NCBI GenBank assembly: GCA_020723305.1
Contig: DYJC01000003.1
Span: 186,584 to 250,583, forward strand
Origin: Desulfosudis oleivorans
GTDB taxonomy: Bacteria > Desulfobacterota > Desulfobacteria > Desulfobacterales > SURF-7
Direction: 5' to 3'
Length of the DNA stretch: 64,000 bases
Positions within the stretch are counted from its first letter, which is position 1. Each line of letters starts with the position of its first letter. Of the stretch, positions 18,067 through 26,196 are shown piece after piece. Under the pieces are notes generated by a model. The model was not told where the DNA came from. It was given only the letters and a program-made list of their open reading frames with translations, and did no database searches. A program made the position numbers and the translations under genes.

Positions 18067-19179
18067 ATGATTACCAAACAGGATATGATAGAATTGGCCG
18101 GCAAATACGGCTTTGAAGATATCGGGTTTACTACAGCCGAGCCGTTTTCGTCTCATAAAGCTTTTCTGGAAACCCGGCAGAAAGAATACGGCTGGGCGGA
18201 AACCATTGGGCTGGCATTGATGGATGGAACCGATCCAAAAACCATTCTGCCGGAAGCAAAAACGATTGTTGTTCTGATGGAGGTTTATTTCCGGCAATCC
18301 TATCCCCGGTACATGGAAGGCCATTTCGGCCGATGCTATCTGGATGATGACCGGGTGACCAAGGATGGCCTGGCTAGAAGAATAAAGGGTTTCAGGGGTG
18401 AATTACAGGAGCACGGCATAGCGTCAAAGGTTCCTTTCAATCTTCCCCATCGTGTTGCAGCAGCCAGGGCAGGTATGGGGACATTCGGGAAAAATTGCTT
18501 GTTTTATTCCAGCAGGGTTGCACGGAAAAGTTCATGGGTTCTGCCCATCGCGGTTGTGATCGACCATGAAATCGAGCCCGGTGAACCGACCATTGAAATG
18601 GGATGTCCGGACTGGTGCAGAAACGCCTGTATTGCTGCCTGTCCGACCCGGGCATTAAAAGGAAACGGAAAAATAGATCCCCAGCAGTGTATCTCCTATC
18701 TTTCTTATTTTGGTCAGGGATTGACGCCCGAACATATGCGGGAACCGATGGGACTGTATATATATGGATGTGACCGGTGCCAGAATGTCTGCCCACGAAA
18801 TGCAGCATGGCTGGCAAAGGATCTTTCACCAAATCTGAAAGTAGCCGTCAAAGAAAAGGTTTTTCAACTTTCCAATCTGCTTCATATGGATGAGGTTTAT
18901 TTTGAACAAAAGATCTGGCCCCATATGTTCTATATGTCATCTCAGGATATCTGGCGGTGGAAGATGAATGTCGCACGGGTTATGGGAAACACCAATGACC
19001 GTGAGCATGTGCCGGTTCTGATCAGGGCGTTTGAAGCAAATCAGGATTACCGGGTCAGGAGCATGATTGTCTGGGCACTGGGAAAGCTGGGAGGGGAAAA
19101 AGCCGGACAGGCACTGGAGCAGTTCCTGGTAAAAAGTGAGGGAATCGTACTTGAGGAAGTCCGCAGGGCGCTGGCGTGA
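18067..19179 (+). CDS. QueG-like [4Fe-4S] double-cluster reductase with C-terminal HEAT repeats
   Basis: 370 residues; the ATG at 18067 is chosen because AGGAGG precedes it by 10 bases. It resembles epoxyqueuosine reductase: an N-terminal domain with AARAGMGTFGKNCLFYS (QueG: 'R-A-GLG-GKN'), two ferredoxin-like clusters, and C-terminal PBS/HEAT-like repeats (VRSMIVWALGKLGGEKAGQA). The second cluster YGCDRCQNVCPRN is canonical. The first is GCPDWCRNACIAACP, whose cysteines are spaced x3-x3-x3 rather than the usual x2-x2-x3. True QueG uses cobalamin in tRNA queuosine synthesis. The altered motif and the TetR partner suggest a paralogue with another substrate. Confidence 0.7.
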   Translation: MITKQDMIELAGKYGFEDIGFTTAEPFSSHKAFLETRQKEYGWAETIGLALMDGTDPKTILPEAKTIVVLMEVYFRQSYPRYMEGHFGRCYLDDDRVTKDGLARRIKGFRGELQEHGIASKVPFNLPHRVAAARAGMGTFGKNCLFYSSRVARKSSWVLPIAVVIDHEIEPGEPTIEMGCPDWCRNACIAACPTRALKGNGKIDPQQCISYLSYFGQGLTPEHMREPMGLYIYGCDRCQNVCPRNAAWLAKDLSPNLKVAVKEKVFQLSNLLHMDEVYFEQKIWPHMFYMSSQDIWRWKMNVARVMGNTNDREHVPVLIRAFEANQDYRVRSMIVWALGKLGGEKAGQALEQFLVKSEGIVLEEVRRALA

Positions 19180-19256
19180 TTCCAGAAGATGGTTTTTAAA
19201 AATCAATAGGCTGGTCGGAAACGAAAAACGATCCAACAGAACAAGGAAGAAAAAAT

Positions 19257-19658
19257 ATGAAATCCATACATCCGACAGAGCAGCAGATCAGGGAATTTCT
19301 GGCCAAACCGGAGAGCGGTCCGATCGTCATGATCAATCTGCTGAAGTTTAAAAAAGAGATTGATTCTGATGGACAAACTGGTGAGGACCGATACGACCGC
19401 TACATGATCCGTGTCGCGTCGCTGCTGAAAAACCTGGGAGGTCGCCTGCTGTGGATGGGATCGGTCGATCAGGTGTTTATCGGGTCGGAAGAAGAAGACA
19501 AATGGGATCGGGTTCTTCTGGTGGAATATCCTTCGCGATCCAGTTTTTTCCAGATGATTTCCGATCCGGCCTATCTGGAGATACATAAGGATCGGGAGAT
19601 CGCACTGGAGAGGTCTGCACTGCTTCCCAGTAAAACGATTATGAGTATGATTTCATGA
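19257..19658 (+). CDS. DUF1330-family protein
   Basis: 133 residues. A small ferredoxin-like alpha/beta barrel of the DUF1330 type: GPIVMINLLKFK near residues 21-32, YDRYMIRVASLLKNLGGRLL, 'VLLVEYPSRSSFFQMISDPA' and YLEIHKDREIALERS, which is the characteristic 'FPS-xxAFxxmxxDPxYxxxxxxR' region. A good ribosome site (AAGGAAG) precedes the ATG. It lies 77 bases after the QueG-like gene and may share its transcript. Function is unknown. Confidence 0.8.
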   Translation: MKSIHPTEQQIREFLAKPESGPIVMINLLKFKKEIDSDGQTGEDRYDRYMIRVASLLKNLGGRLLWMGSVDQVFIGSEEEDKWDRVLLVEYPSRSSFFQMISDPAYLEIHKDREIALERSALLPSKTIMSMIS

Positions 19659-19687
19659 AAGGGACTTATCCGCATCGGGATCAAAAT

Positions 19688-21238
19688 CTACTGCACCAGT
19701 CGCTTGTTGCCCTCCCACATCTTGGCTGCCTTGGGTGTGACCGTGAGATACCGGAGCCATGGATGGCTGTTGACATGTTCCGGATCCATCTGTAGTTCCC
19801 GGCTGTGTTTTAGAATGGGAGGCACCAACTTCTTAATGTCTCCGTCAAGGTCTTTGGCAATGGCAAAGGACGCGGCCCGGACGGCGGTGTCCACCGCATT
19901 CCGGCTGTACTCCTTTGACTTGGCCAGGGTATGCAGGGCTTTTGTCGGATTGTGGAAGCCCACACTGTTTTCCGCGGAAACATAATCCCAGAAAAACTGC
20001 CCTTTGCGGCACCATTCCCGTGCCTCTATTATCATGTTCTCATAATCCACCGGTTTTTCTCCCTGGTATTCGGATGCCAGCCGGATGGCTTCGTGCGCTC
20101 TGACCGAGATTTCCTGGGCCGTCAGCAACTGCTCCCAAACCTTGTGCTGGGTGAAGAGCACCCGCTCTTTGAGAAAATCAGGCGTTTTATCCGTATGACA
20201 CTGACGGCAAGCCTTGAGATCCGGATCCTTGAGCGGTGAGGTCCAGTGGTGGGTGGATATCTTTTTCTTCCCATCCAGCCGGATGTAACTCATATGACAA
20301 TCGGCGCAGGTGACACCGGCAGCCCCATGTACACCATTAGACCACATTTCATATTCCGGATGCTGCGCTTTGAGCATAGGGGTCTTGGACACTGGATGGG
20401 TCCAATCCACGAAGTTACCCTCAAAACCTTTTGTGGCGTTATCGCCGTGGGTTTTGTAATAGGTGTAGATCTCTTCCGGATCAAGCCCCTTGGCCCATGG
20501 AAAGACCGGTTTTTTGGCCGGGCCGAAGCTCTTATCCTGGAAATAATATTCCACATGGCACTGTCCGCAAACCAGGGCACGCTGTTCATTGCGCTGCATG
20601 TTCTTGAAATCCTTGCCCTGCCCGGCCAGGTAGTCCTTCAACGGCGCGCTGTACAGTCGCAACTCCATATTCCGGGGATCGTGGCAATTGGCACACCCGA
20701 TGGTGTCTTCATCCAGATCGACTTTCTCCCGGAACAGGTTGAAATCCTTTGCCCAGAAAGCATCCCCGTCATTTTTCAGGAACACGTTCATTCTGGCGGT
20801 TTTACAGTTCATGCAGGTGGCGGGGAGTCCCGCCTTCTCGTCATACCGGTTCAAACGGTCAATGTGCAGGATATCCTTCATTGCATAAGTATGTCCCCGC
20901 GCAGCCCGGTATTCGTAGCTGAAGGGATACCCCAACCAGAGATTTTTCAGATAAGGTTGTGCATGCTTATACCCTTCCGGAAGGGGATTGACATTGTCAT
21001 GCTTGTTGTAAGCCACGGATCCGTTGTACTCGGTCATGATCTCCGATTCATTGTTCCGCTTATAGGTCTCGTAATGCAGGGGAAATTGTGATTGAAAGGC
21101 TGAGTTTCGGACCTCTTCTTCGGGCAGACCGGTCTGATATATCGGCGGTGTCGGTTCGGAAACATCCGAACATCCGGTAAACAGCGGAATGCATGCAAGG
21201 ATCAGTACAAGAACGAATGAGTTTGCTGATTTATACAT
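19688..21238 (-). CDS. nrfA: Ammonia-forming cytochrome c nitrite reductase
   Basis: 516 residues. Periplasmic pentaheme enzyme that reduces nitrite to ammonium with six electrons. The catalytic heme has the NrfA-specific CMNCK motif; four CxxCH hemes follow (CANCH, CGQCH, CADCH, CRQCH). 'GVTCADCHM' and 'THHWTSPLKD' bracket the active-site region. The signal peptide ends in a lipobox, LFTGC with Cys23, so it is probably lipid-anchored, as in Desulfovibrio-type NrfHA. It overlaps nrfH by 8 bases. A sulfate reducer uses it for nitrite detoxification or respiration. Confidence 0.95.
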   Translation of the reverse strand: MYKSANSFVLVLILACIPLFTGCSDVSEPTPPIYQTGLPEEEVRNSAFQSQFPLHYETYKRNNESEIMTEYNGSVAYNKHDNVNPLPEGYKHAQPYLKNLWLGYPFSYEYRAARGHTYAMKDILHIDRLNRYDEKAGLPATCMNCKTARMNVFLKNDGDAFWAKDFNLFREKVDLDEDTIGCANCHDPRNMELRLYSAPLKDYLAGQGKDFKNMQRNEQRALVCGQCHVEYYFQDKSFGPAKKPVFPWAKGLDPEEIYTYYKTHGDNATKGFEGNFVDWTHPVSKTPMLKAQHPEYEMWSNGVHGAAGVTCADCHMSYIRLDGKKKISTHHWTSPLKDPDLKACRQCHTDKTPDFLKERVLFTQHKVWEQLLTAQEISVRAHEAIRLASEYQGEKPVDYENMIIEAREWCRKGQFFWDYVSAENSVGFHNPTKALHTLAKSKEYSRNAVDTAVRAASFAIAKDLDGDIKKLVPPILKHSRELQMDPEHVNSHPWLRYLTVTPKAAKMWEGNKRLVQ

Positions 21239-21704
21239 CTGCGGCGCTCCTTTTGGCTATGGAAATTTTCGGAGTATGGGGAACATGGCGGTGGCAGTCC
21301 GTGCAATGGGCCTTGGCGGTCATGTTTACACTTTCGATGACGGCGCCATGGCATCGCAGGCAGTTTGTCTGAACAACCTCTCGTGTTTCAGCACCGGCGT
21401 GAATCAGGTCCGGGATGTTTCCGGATACCGTTGAAAAAACATCACGAATACCTTCCTTGGTTTTAAACGGTATTTTGGCCTGCAGGGCATAGGGTGCGTG
21501 GCATTCATTGCAGGCCAGCTTGGCATGAAGCGATCTTGCATGAGTCAGGGCCGCCTCGGACATGGAATGGCATCGGCCGCAGAACCCGACCCTATCTGTT
21601 GCGGTCATGGCAAGGGATGACCCGATGGTGATTCCTGCACCGACGATCACTGCCAGGATGACAATAGGCAGAATTCCATTCCCTGGTTTTCCCTGTACAA
21701 CCAT
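21231..21704 (-). CDS. nrfH: NapC/NirT-type tetraheme menaquinol dehydrogenase of the nitrite reductase
   Basis: 157 residues from the ATG at 21704, chosen for AGGAG upstream; the frame opens at 21725. One membrane anchor (ILPIVILAVIVGAGITIGSS), then four CxxCH motifs: CGRCH, CNECH, CLRCH, CTDCH. It takes electrons from menaquinol and delivers them to NrfA, whose gene starts inside its last codons. Promoter and operator candidates lie about 140-180 bases upstream. Confidence 0.93.
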   Translation of the reverse strand: MVVQGKPGNGILPIVILAVIVGAGITIGSSLAMTATDRVGFCGRCHSMSEAALTHARSLHAKLACNECHAPYALQAKIPFKTKEGIRDVFSTVSGNIPDLIHAGAETREVVQTNCLRCHGAVIESVNMTAKAHCTDCHRHVPHTPKISIAKRSAADV

Positions 21705-21838
21705 AGCCTCTCCTTTTGTTTTCATTAGGCTTTTGCACTGCCGTCTCAGCTGGAATTGCTTCTGCTTTCAGACAACCGGCCGATTTCCAATGAATGGCCT
21801 TGGTTCATTACCGGTTTTACCTGAAAAACTTTGCATAA

Positions 21839-21867
21839 CTCATACTCAAATACGATTTTCGTGTCAA
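21839..21867 (-). promoter_or_regulatory. Sigma-70-type promoter for nrfHA
   Basis: Read on the minus strand: TTGACA (21867-21862), 17-base spacer, TATGAG (21844-21839). The predicted start is near 21832, leaving about 128 bases of leader before nrfH. Confidence 0.55.
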
Positions 21868-21871
21868 GAAG

Positions 21872-21885
21872 ATTGTGAATACAAT
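21872..21885. promoter_or_regulatory. Candidate CRP/FNR-family operator for nrfHA
   Basis: ATTGT-GAAT-ACAAT is an inverted repeat centred about 46 bases upstream of the predicted nrfHA start, the usual place for an activator of the CRP/FNR superfamily. HcpR, a member of that family, controls nitrogen-oxide genes in Deltaproteobacteria; assigning this site to it is inference. Confidence 0.35.
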
Positions 21886-21969
21886 ATCTTAAACTTGTTT
21901 CCAGCGCCATAGACCGTTTTTCATGGCTTTGATAACCTCATTTTTTTTGTTGTAAATTATATTATAAAA

Positions 21970-21982
21970 TGATACCGTATCA
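21970..21982. promoter_or_regulatory. 13-bp palindrome in the nrfH-glgP divergent region
   Basis: TGATAC-C-GTATCA, perfect around a single central base, about 130 bases before glgP. No regulator can be named. The rest of the 410-base intergenic region is AT-rich without other clear features. Confidence 0.35.
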
Positions 21983-22114
21983 AATATCTTTTGTCAGATA
22001 AAATCTTCATTTCATGAACATATCTTAATTAATTTCTATCCAACAGAAATGGTCTGAGAACCAAAAGGCTGTAGAGTTGTTTTTATTCTACATTGTAATC
22101 CGGAGGGTGATATT

Positions 22115-24610
22115 TTGGAAAATAAATCAATTTTTAAAAACTGGGGGACATTTAAGAAAGGCGTAGATGCCCAGAGCATTCAACTCTCTTTTGCCAATCA
22201 TCTTGAGTATTCGTTGTCTAAGGATAAATATACGGCAACATTGCGGGATCTATATCAGGCCATTGCACTGACAGTTCGGGACCGGATGATTGAGCGGTGG
22301 ATCAAAACCCAGCAGATGTACCATGAGCATGATGTGAAACGGATTTATTATCTTTCTGCAGAATATCTGATGGGACGGGTATTGATCAACAATCTGATCA
22401 ATTCGGGCATGTATGGAGAAAGCTGGAAAGCCATGGCTGAGCTTGGCATCGACATGACCCAGCTTGCGGAAATGGAGCCGGACATGGGTTTGGGAAATGG
22501 CGGCCTGGGAAGGCTTGCCGCCTGTTTTCTGGATTCTCTTGCCACGATGGAACTGCCCAGTCATGGGTACGGCATCCGTTACGAATTTGGTATTTTTGAT
22601 CAAGTTATCCGGGACCTGGGCCAGACGGAACTTCCTGAAAACTGGCTCAAGTATAACAATCCATGGGAAGTTCCCAGACCGGAGTACAGTTTTACCGTAC
22701 ATTTCTACGGCTGGGTAAAGCAGACCCACATGCTGGACGGACGACTCAAGTCTGAGTGGACAGACACCAGCAACGTGATTGGTGTTGCCTATGACATCCC
22801 GATTGCCGGCTACAACAACCAGACAGTCAACACGCTCAGACTCTGGTCTGCAAGAGCATCCAACGAGTTTGAACTGAAGTATTTCCAGCATGGCGACTAT
22901 CTGCGGGCCGTGGAGGAAAAAAACATTTCCGAAAATATTTCCAAAGTTTTGTACCCCAATGATGAAATTTATGAAGGGCGAGAACTCCGGCTCAAGCAGC
23001 AGTTCTTTTTTGTGTCCTGCTCTATTCAGGATATTATTCGTAGGTATTTTGCCGAGCATGACACCTTTGATGCATTTTCCGATAAGGTCGCCATCCAGAT
23101 GAATGATACACATCCATCCCTTGCCGTGGTTGAGTTGATGAGGCTCCTTCTGGATATCTATGATTTGAATTGGGAGCGGGCATGGGAGATTACCACAAAA
23201 AGTTGTGCTTATACCAATCATACCCTTCTTGCCGAAGCAATGGAGAAATGGCCGATTTCTCTTTTCGGCAAATTGCTTCCCCGTCACCTGCAGATCATTT
23301 TTGAAATCAACCGGCGTTTTTTACGCGATGTCGCAACGATCTATATCGGTGACAAGGAACGTATCCGCCGTATGTCGATTGTTGAAGAGGAAGGTGAAAA
23401 AAAGATACGTATGGCCCATCTGGCAATTGTTGGCTCCCATGCAGTCAATGGAGTGGCGGCGCTGCATACAAGGCTCTTGAAGGAACGGGAACTTCGGGAT
23501 TTTGATCAGATGTATCCGGGGAAAATTACAAATAAAACAAACGGAGTAACCCCGAGGCGCTGGCTTCTGTCCATTAATCCCGGACTATCCGACCTGATCA
23601 GCCAACATATCGGAAGCGAGTGGGTGAAGAATCTGGACCTGTTGCGCCAGTTGGAACCGTTGGCCGGGGACGCAGCCTTTCAGAAGGTTTTTCAGGAAGT
23701 GAAGCGTAACAATAAAATCAAATTGGCTGATTTGACCCTGAATTTGACGGGTATCAAGGTTGATCCGTTATCGATTTTTGATTTTCAGGTGAAACGCATC
23801 CATGAGTATAAACGGCAGTTGATGAACATTCTCCATGTGATTTATTGCTGGCTGAAACTGAAGACGGTGCCTGATTTTAACCCGGCCCCCCGGACTTTTT
23901 TCTTCGGGGGAAAAGCAGCTCCGGGATATTTGACAGCCAAGAGGATAATCAAACTTATCTGTCATGTCGCTGAAATGGTCAATCGTGATCCCTTTACCAG
24001 CCAGAAACTCAAGGTTGTATTTCTGCCCAATTATCGGGTATCCCTTGCTGAAAAAATTTTCCCGGCAGCCGATGTTTCCGAACAGATTTCGACCGCCGGC
24101 TTTGAGGCTTCCGGAACTTCCAACATGAAGTTTGCCTTGAACGGCGCGCTGACCATCGGCACCCTGGATGGTGCGAACATTGAAATCATGGAAGAAGTTG
24201 GAGCTGAAAACATCTTTATTTTCGGGTTGAACACGGAAGAGGTCGATGCGGTTCGCAACCAATACGATCCATATTCCTACTATCAGCGTGACCCGATTCT
24301 CAAAGAGACGATCGATCTGATCCAGAGCGGATTCTTCAATCCTGAGGAACGGGAACTTTTTCATCCATTGGTGGATCAGTTGATTCATCAGGATCATTAT
24401 CTGATCCTGGCGGATTTTGAATCCTACCATCAAGGCCAGATGAAGATCAGTCAGCTCTATAATGATCCCGGCAATTGGACACATAAAGCCATTTTAAATA
24501 TGATCCGTATGGGCAAGTTCTGCTCGGATCGAACCATCGCCGAATACAATCGGGATATCTGGCACGCCAAACCCCTGACCATCCTTCCAACCCGGATCGC
24601 AGAGGGATAG
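22115..24610 (+). CDS. glgP: Glycogen/starch/alpha-glucan phosphorylase
   Basis: 831 residues, typical length. Releases glucose-1-phosphate from storage glucan using pyridoxal phosphate. Signatures: EPDMGLGNGGLGRLAACFLD, the 'DTHPSLAVVELMR' region, KRIHEYKRQLMN, and the PLP-lysine motif EASGTSNMKFALNGALTIGT. It starts at TTG with GGAGGG about ten bases upstream. It is monocistronic here, divergent from nrfHA, with no other glycogen genes in the window. It implies the organism stores polyglucose. Confidence 0.95.
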   Translation: MENKSIFKNWGTFKKGVDAQSIQLSFANHLEYSLSKDKYTATLRDLYQAIALTVRDRMIERWIKTQQMYHEHDVKRIYYLSAEYLMGRVLINNLINSGMYGESWKAMAELGIDMTQLAEMEPDMGLGNGGLGRLAACFLDSLATMELPSHGYGIRYEFGIFDQVIRDLGQTELPENWLKYNNPWEVPRPEYSFTVHFYGWVKQTHMLDGRLKSEWTDTSNVIGVAYDIPIAGYNNQTVNTLRLWSARASNEFELKYFQHGDYLRAVEEKNISENISKVLYPNDEIYEGRELRLKQQFFFVSCSIQDIIRRYFAEHDTFDAFSDKVAIQMNDTHPSLAVVELMRLLLDIYDLNWERAWEITTKSCAYTNHTLLAEAMEKWPISLFGKLLPRHLQIIFEINRRFLRDVATIYIGDKERIRRMSIVEEEGEKKIRMAHLAIVGSHAVNGVAALHTRLLKERELRDFDQMYPGKITNKTNGVTPRRWLLSINPGLSDLISQHIGSEWVKNLDLLRQLEPLAGDAAFQKVFQEVKRNNKIKLADLTLNLTGIKVDPLSIFDFQVKRIHEYKRQLMNILHVIYCWLKLKTVPDFNPAPRTFFFGGKAAPGYLTAKRIIKLICHVAEMVNRDPFTSQKLKVVFLPNYRVSLAEKIFPAADVSEQISTAGFEASGTSNMKFALNGALTIGTLDGANIEIMEEVGAENIFIFGLNTEEVDAVRNQYDPYSYYQRDPILKETIDLIQSGFFNPEERELFHPLVDQLIHQDHYLILADFESYHQGQMKISQLYNDPGNWTHKAILNMIRMGKFCSDRTIAEYNRDIWHAKPLTILPTRIAEG

Positions 24611-24791
24611 ATGATCGGGTAAGGGATAGGAGTCTTTTATTGCAGCCTCTTATAGAAACAGCCTTCCTTCTTCAAGTCTGTTGTCTTTGAGGATATAAAC
24701 TTTACTGCTTCTGGTGTTATTTGCTTTGAAAGCGGTTTGAAAAAACTCAAGCACGATTCAGTTAAAAATCATTTCAAAAGGAGGCGACACA

Positions 24792-26093
24792 ATGAAGGTA
24801 CAATTTTTCGCTTGGTTTCAGAAAAGATGTTTTGGTATCATAATGATGGCTGTACTCCTTGGTGTATTATCAGTGCATGGTGCAAATGCGGAGATCGCAA
24901 AAATCGGATTGAACTATCCGAAAACCGGGCCTTACTCGGTTGAGGGCCTGGATCAACTCCGCGCTGCGGAACTGGCTACCGAGGAGATCAATGCAGCCGG
25001 GGGAATTCTCGGACAAAAAATTGAGATTGTAGTTCGCGATTCCCAGTCCAAACCGGATGTGACGACGGTCAATGTAACCGAGCTGATCGACAAGGAAGGC
25101 GTCAAGATGGTTTTTGGCGGATCGGCCAGCAGTGTTGCCATTGCCGCCGGCAAGGTTTGTAAGGAAAAAGGTCGAATTTTTTTCGGGACCCTTACCTATT
25201 CCACGGAAACCACCGGCGAAGAGGGCCACCGGTATATTTTTAGGGAGTGCTACGATGCCTGGATGGGTGCCAAGGTACTCTCTTCCTATATGAAGGAGAA
25301 GTTTGCAGGTAAGAAGTATTTATATATAACAGCGGATTACACCTGGGGAAGGACCACCGAGGCTTCAGTGCGGAAATTCAGCGGTACTGAGGATAAATCC
25401 ATGCATAAAGGGATGCTGACGCCGTTTCCTGCTGCCACGGAAGAAGATTTTAAAAAGGCCATCAGTTTCGCAAAAGTGGTTAAGCCGGATGTGCTGGTGC
25501 TGGTTCTTTTTGGAAAGGACATGACCACGGCGGTGAGAATCGCGACAACCATGGGATTGAAAAAGGATATGCAGATCATCGTACCGAATATCACCCTCGG
25601 GATGGCCGAAGGGGGAGGTGCCAAGGTGATGGAGGGCGTTATCGGTGCTCTGCCCTGGGATTGGAAGATTCCGTATAAATACAATTACGCCGGCGGCATT
25701 CAATTTGTTGAGAAATTCGCCGCCAAATACAACCGCTATCCCAGCACTTCCGGTGCTTCAGCATATGCCATCCTTTACGAATACAAGGCTGCTGTTGAAA
25801 GAGCCGGAACTTTTGACACACCGGCCGTGATCAAGGCACTGGAAGGGCATGAATATACCTTGCTGAAAGACAAGCAGATCTGGCGGGACTTTGATCATCA
25901 GTCCGTCCAGACGGTATATGCTGTCCGCTGCAACCCGGAAGAGGTTGTCAATAAGGATAAATACAAACTGGATTATTTTGAAGTTCTCAGTTCCATGCCA
26001 GGAGCGGAAGCTGTAAAGACCCGTGAAGAATGGAATGAGGCGCGCAAAGCAGCCGGTAAACCGATCGAGCTCGAAAAATTGCCGGGCGAATAA
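24792..26093 (+). CDS. LivJ-type periplasmic binding protein, orphan
   Basis: 433 residues with a signal peptide cleaved near 'HGANA-E'. Type I periplasmic fold of the branched-chain amino acid/amide class: KIGLNYPKTGPYSVEGLDQL, NAAGGILGQKIEIVVRDSQS, VFGGSASSVAIAAGKVCKEK, 'FRECYDAWMGAKVLSSYMKE'. No LivHMGF genes follow; a chemoreceptor starts 103 bases downstream. AAAGGAGG precedes the ATG. This suggests sensing rather than uptake, though transport genes elsewhere could use it. Confidence 0.85.
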   Translation: MKVQFFAWFQKRCFGIIMMAVLLGVLSVHGANAEIAKIGLNYPKTGPYSVEGLDQLRAAELATEEINAAGGILGQKIEIVVRDSQSKPDVTTVNVTELIDKEGVKMVFGGSASSVAIAAGKVCKEKGRIFFGTLTYSTETTGEEGHRYIFRECYDAWMGAKVLSSYMKEKFAGKKYLYITADYTWGRTTEASVRKFSGTEDKSMHKGMLTPFPAATEEDFKKAISFAKVVKPDVLVLVLFGKDMTTAVRIATTMGLKKDMQIIVPNITLGMAEGGGAKVMEGVIGALPWDWKIPYKYNYAGGIQFVEKFAAKYNRYPSTSGASAYAILYEYKAAVERAGTFDTPAVIKALEGHEYTLLKDKQIWRDFDHQSVQTVYAVRCNPEEVVNKDKYKLDYFEVLSSMPGAEAVKTREEWNEARKAAGKPIELEKLPGE

Positions 26094-26120
26094 CAGGATT
26101 ACCTCAACGATGTTGATTGA

Positions 26121-26162
26121 CCGCTGAGCCGGCCGACATAAAGTTTTCGAACGGCTCGGCGG
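26121..26162. promoter_or_regulatory. GC-rich hairpin between binding protein and chemoreceptor
   Basis: CCGCTGAGCCG pairs with CGGCTCGGCGG (one G-T pair) around a 20-base loop. No T-tract follows. It may attenuate or stabilise the message so the binding protein is made in excess of the receptor, as intercistronic hairpins often do. Confidence 0.4.
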
Positions 26163-26196
26163 TTTGAAACATAAACCGTAAAATGGGAGAAATCCA

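Noticed and set aside
20246-21091. 281-aa plus-strand ORF
   Set aside because: It is the mirror frame of nrfA, whose heme motifs prove the minus strand is coding.
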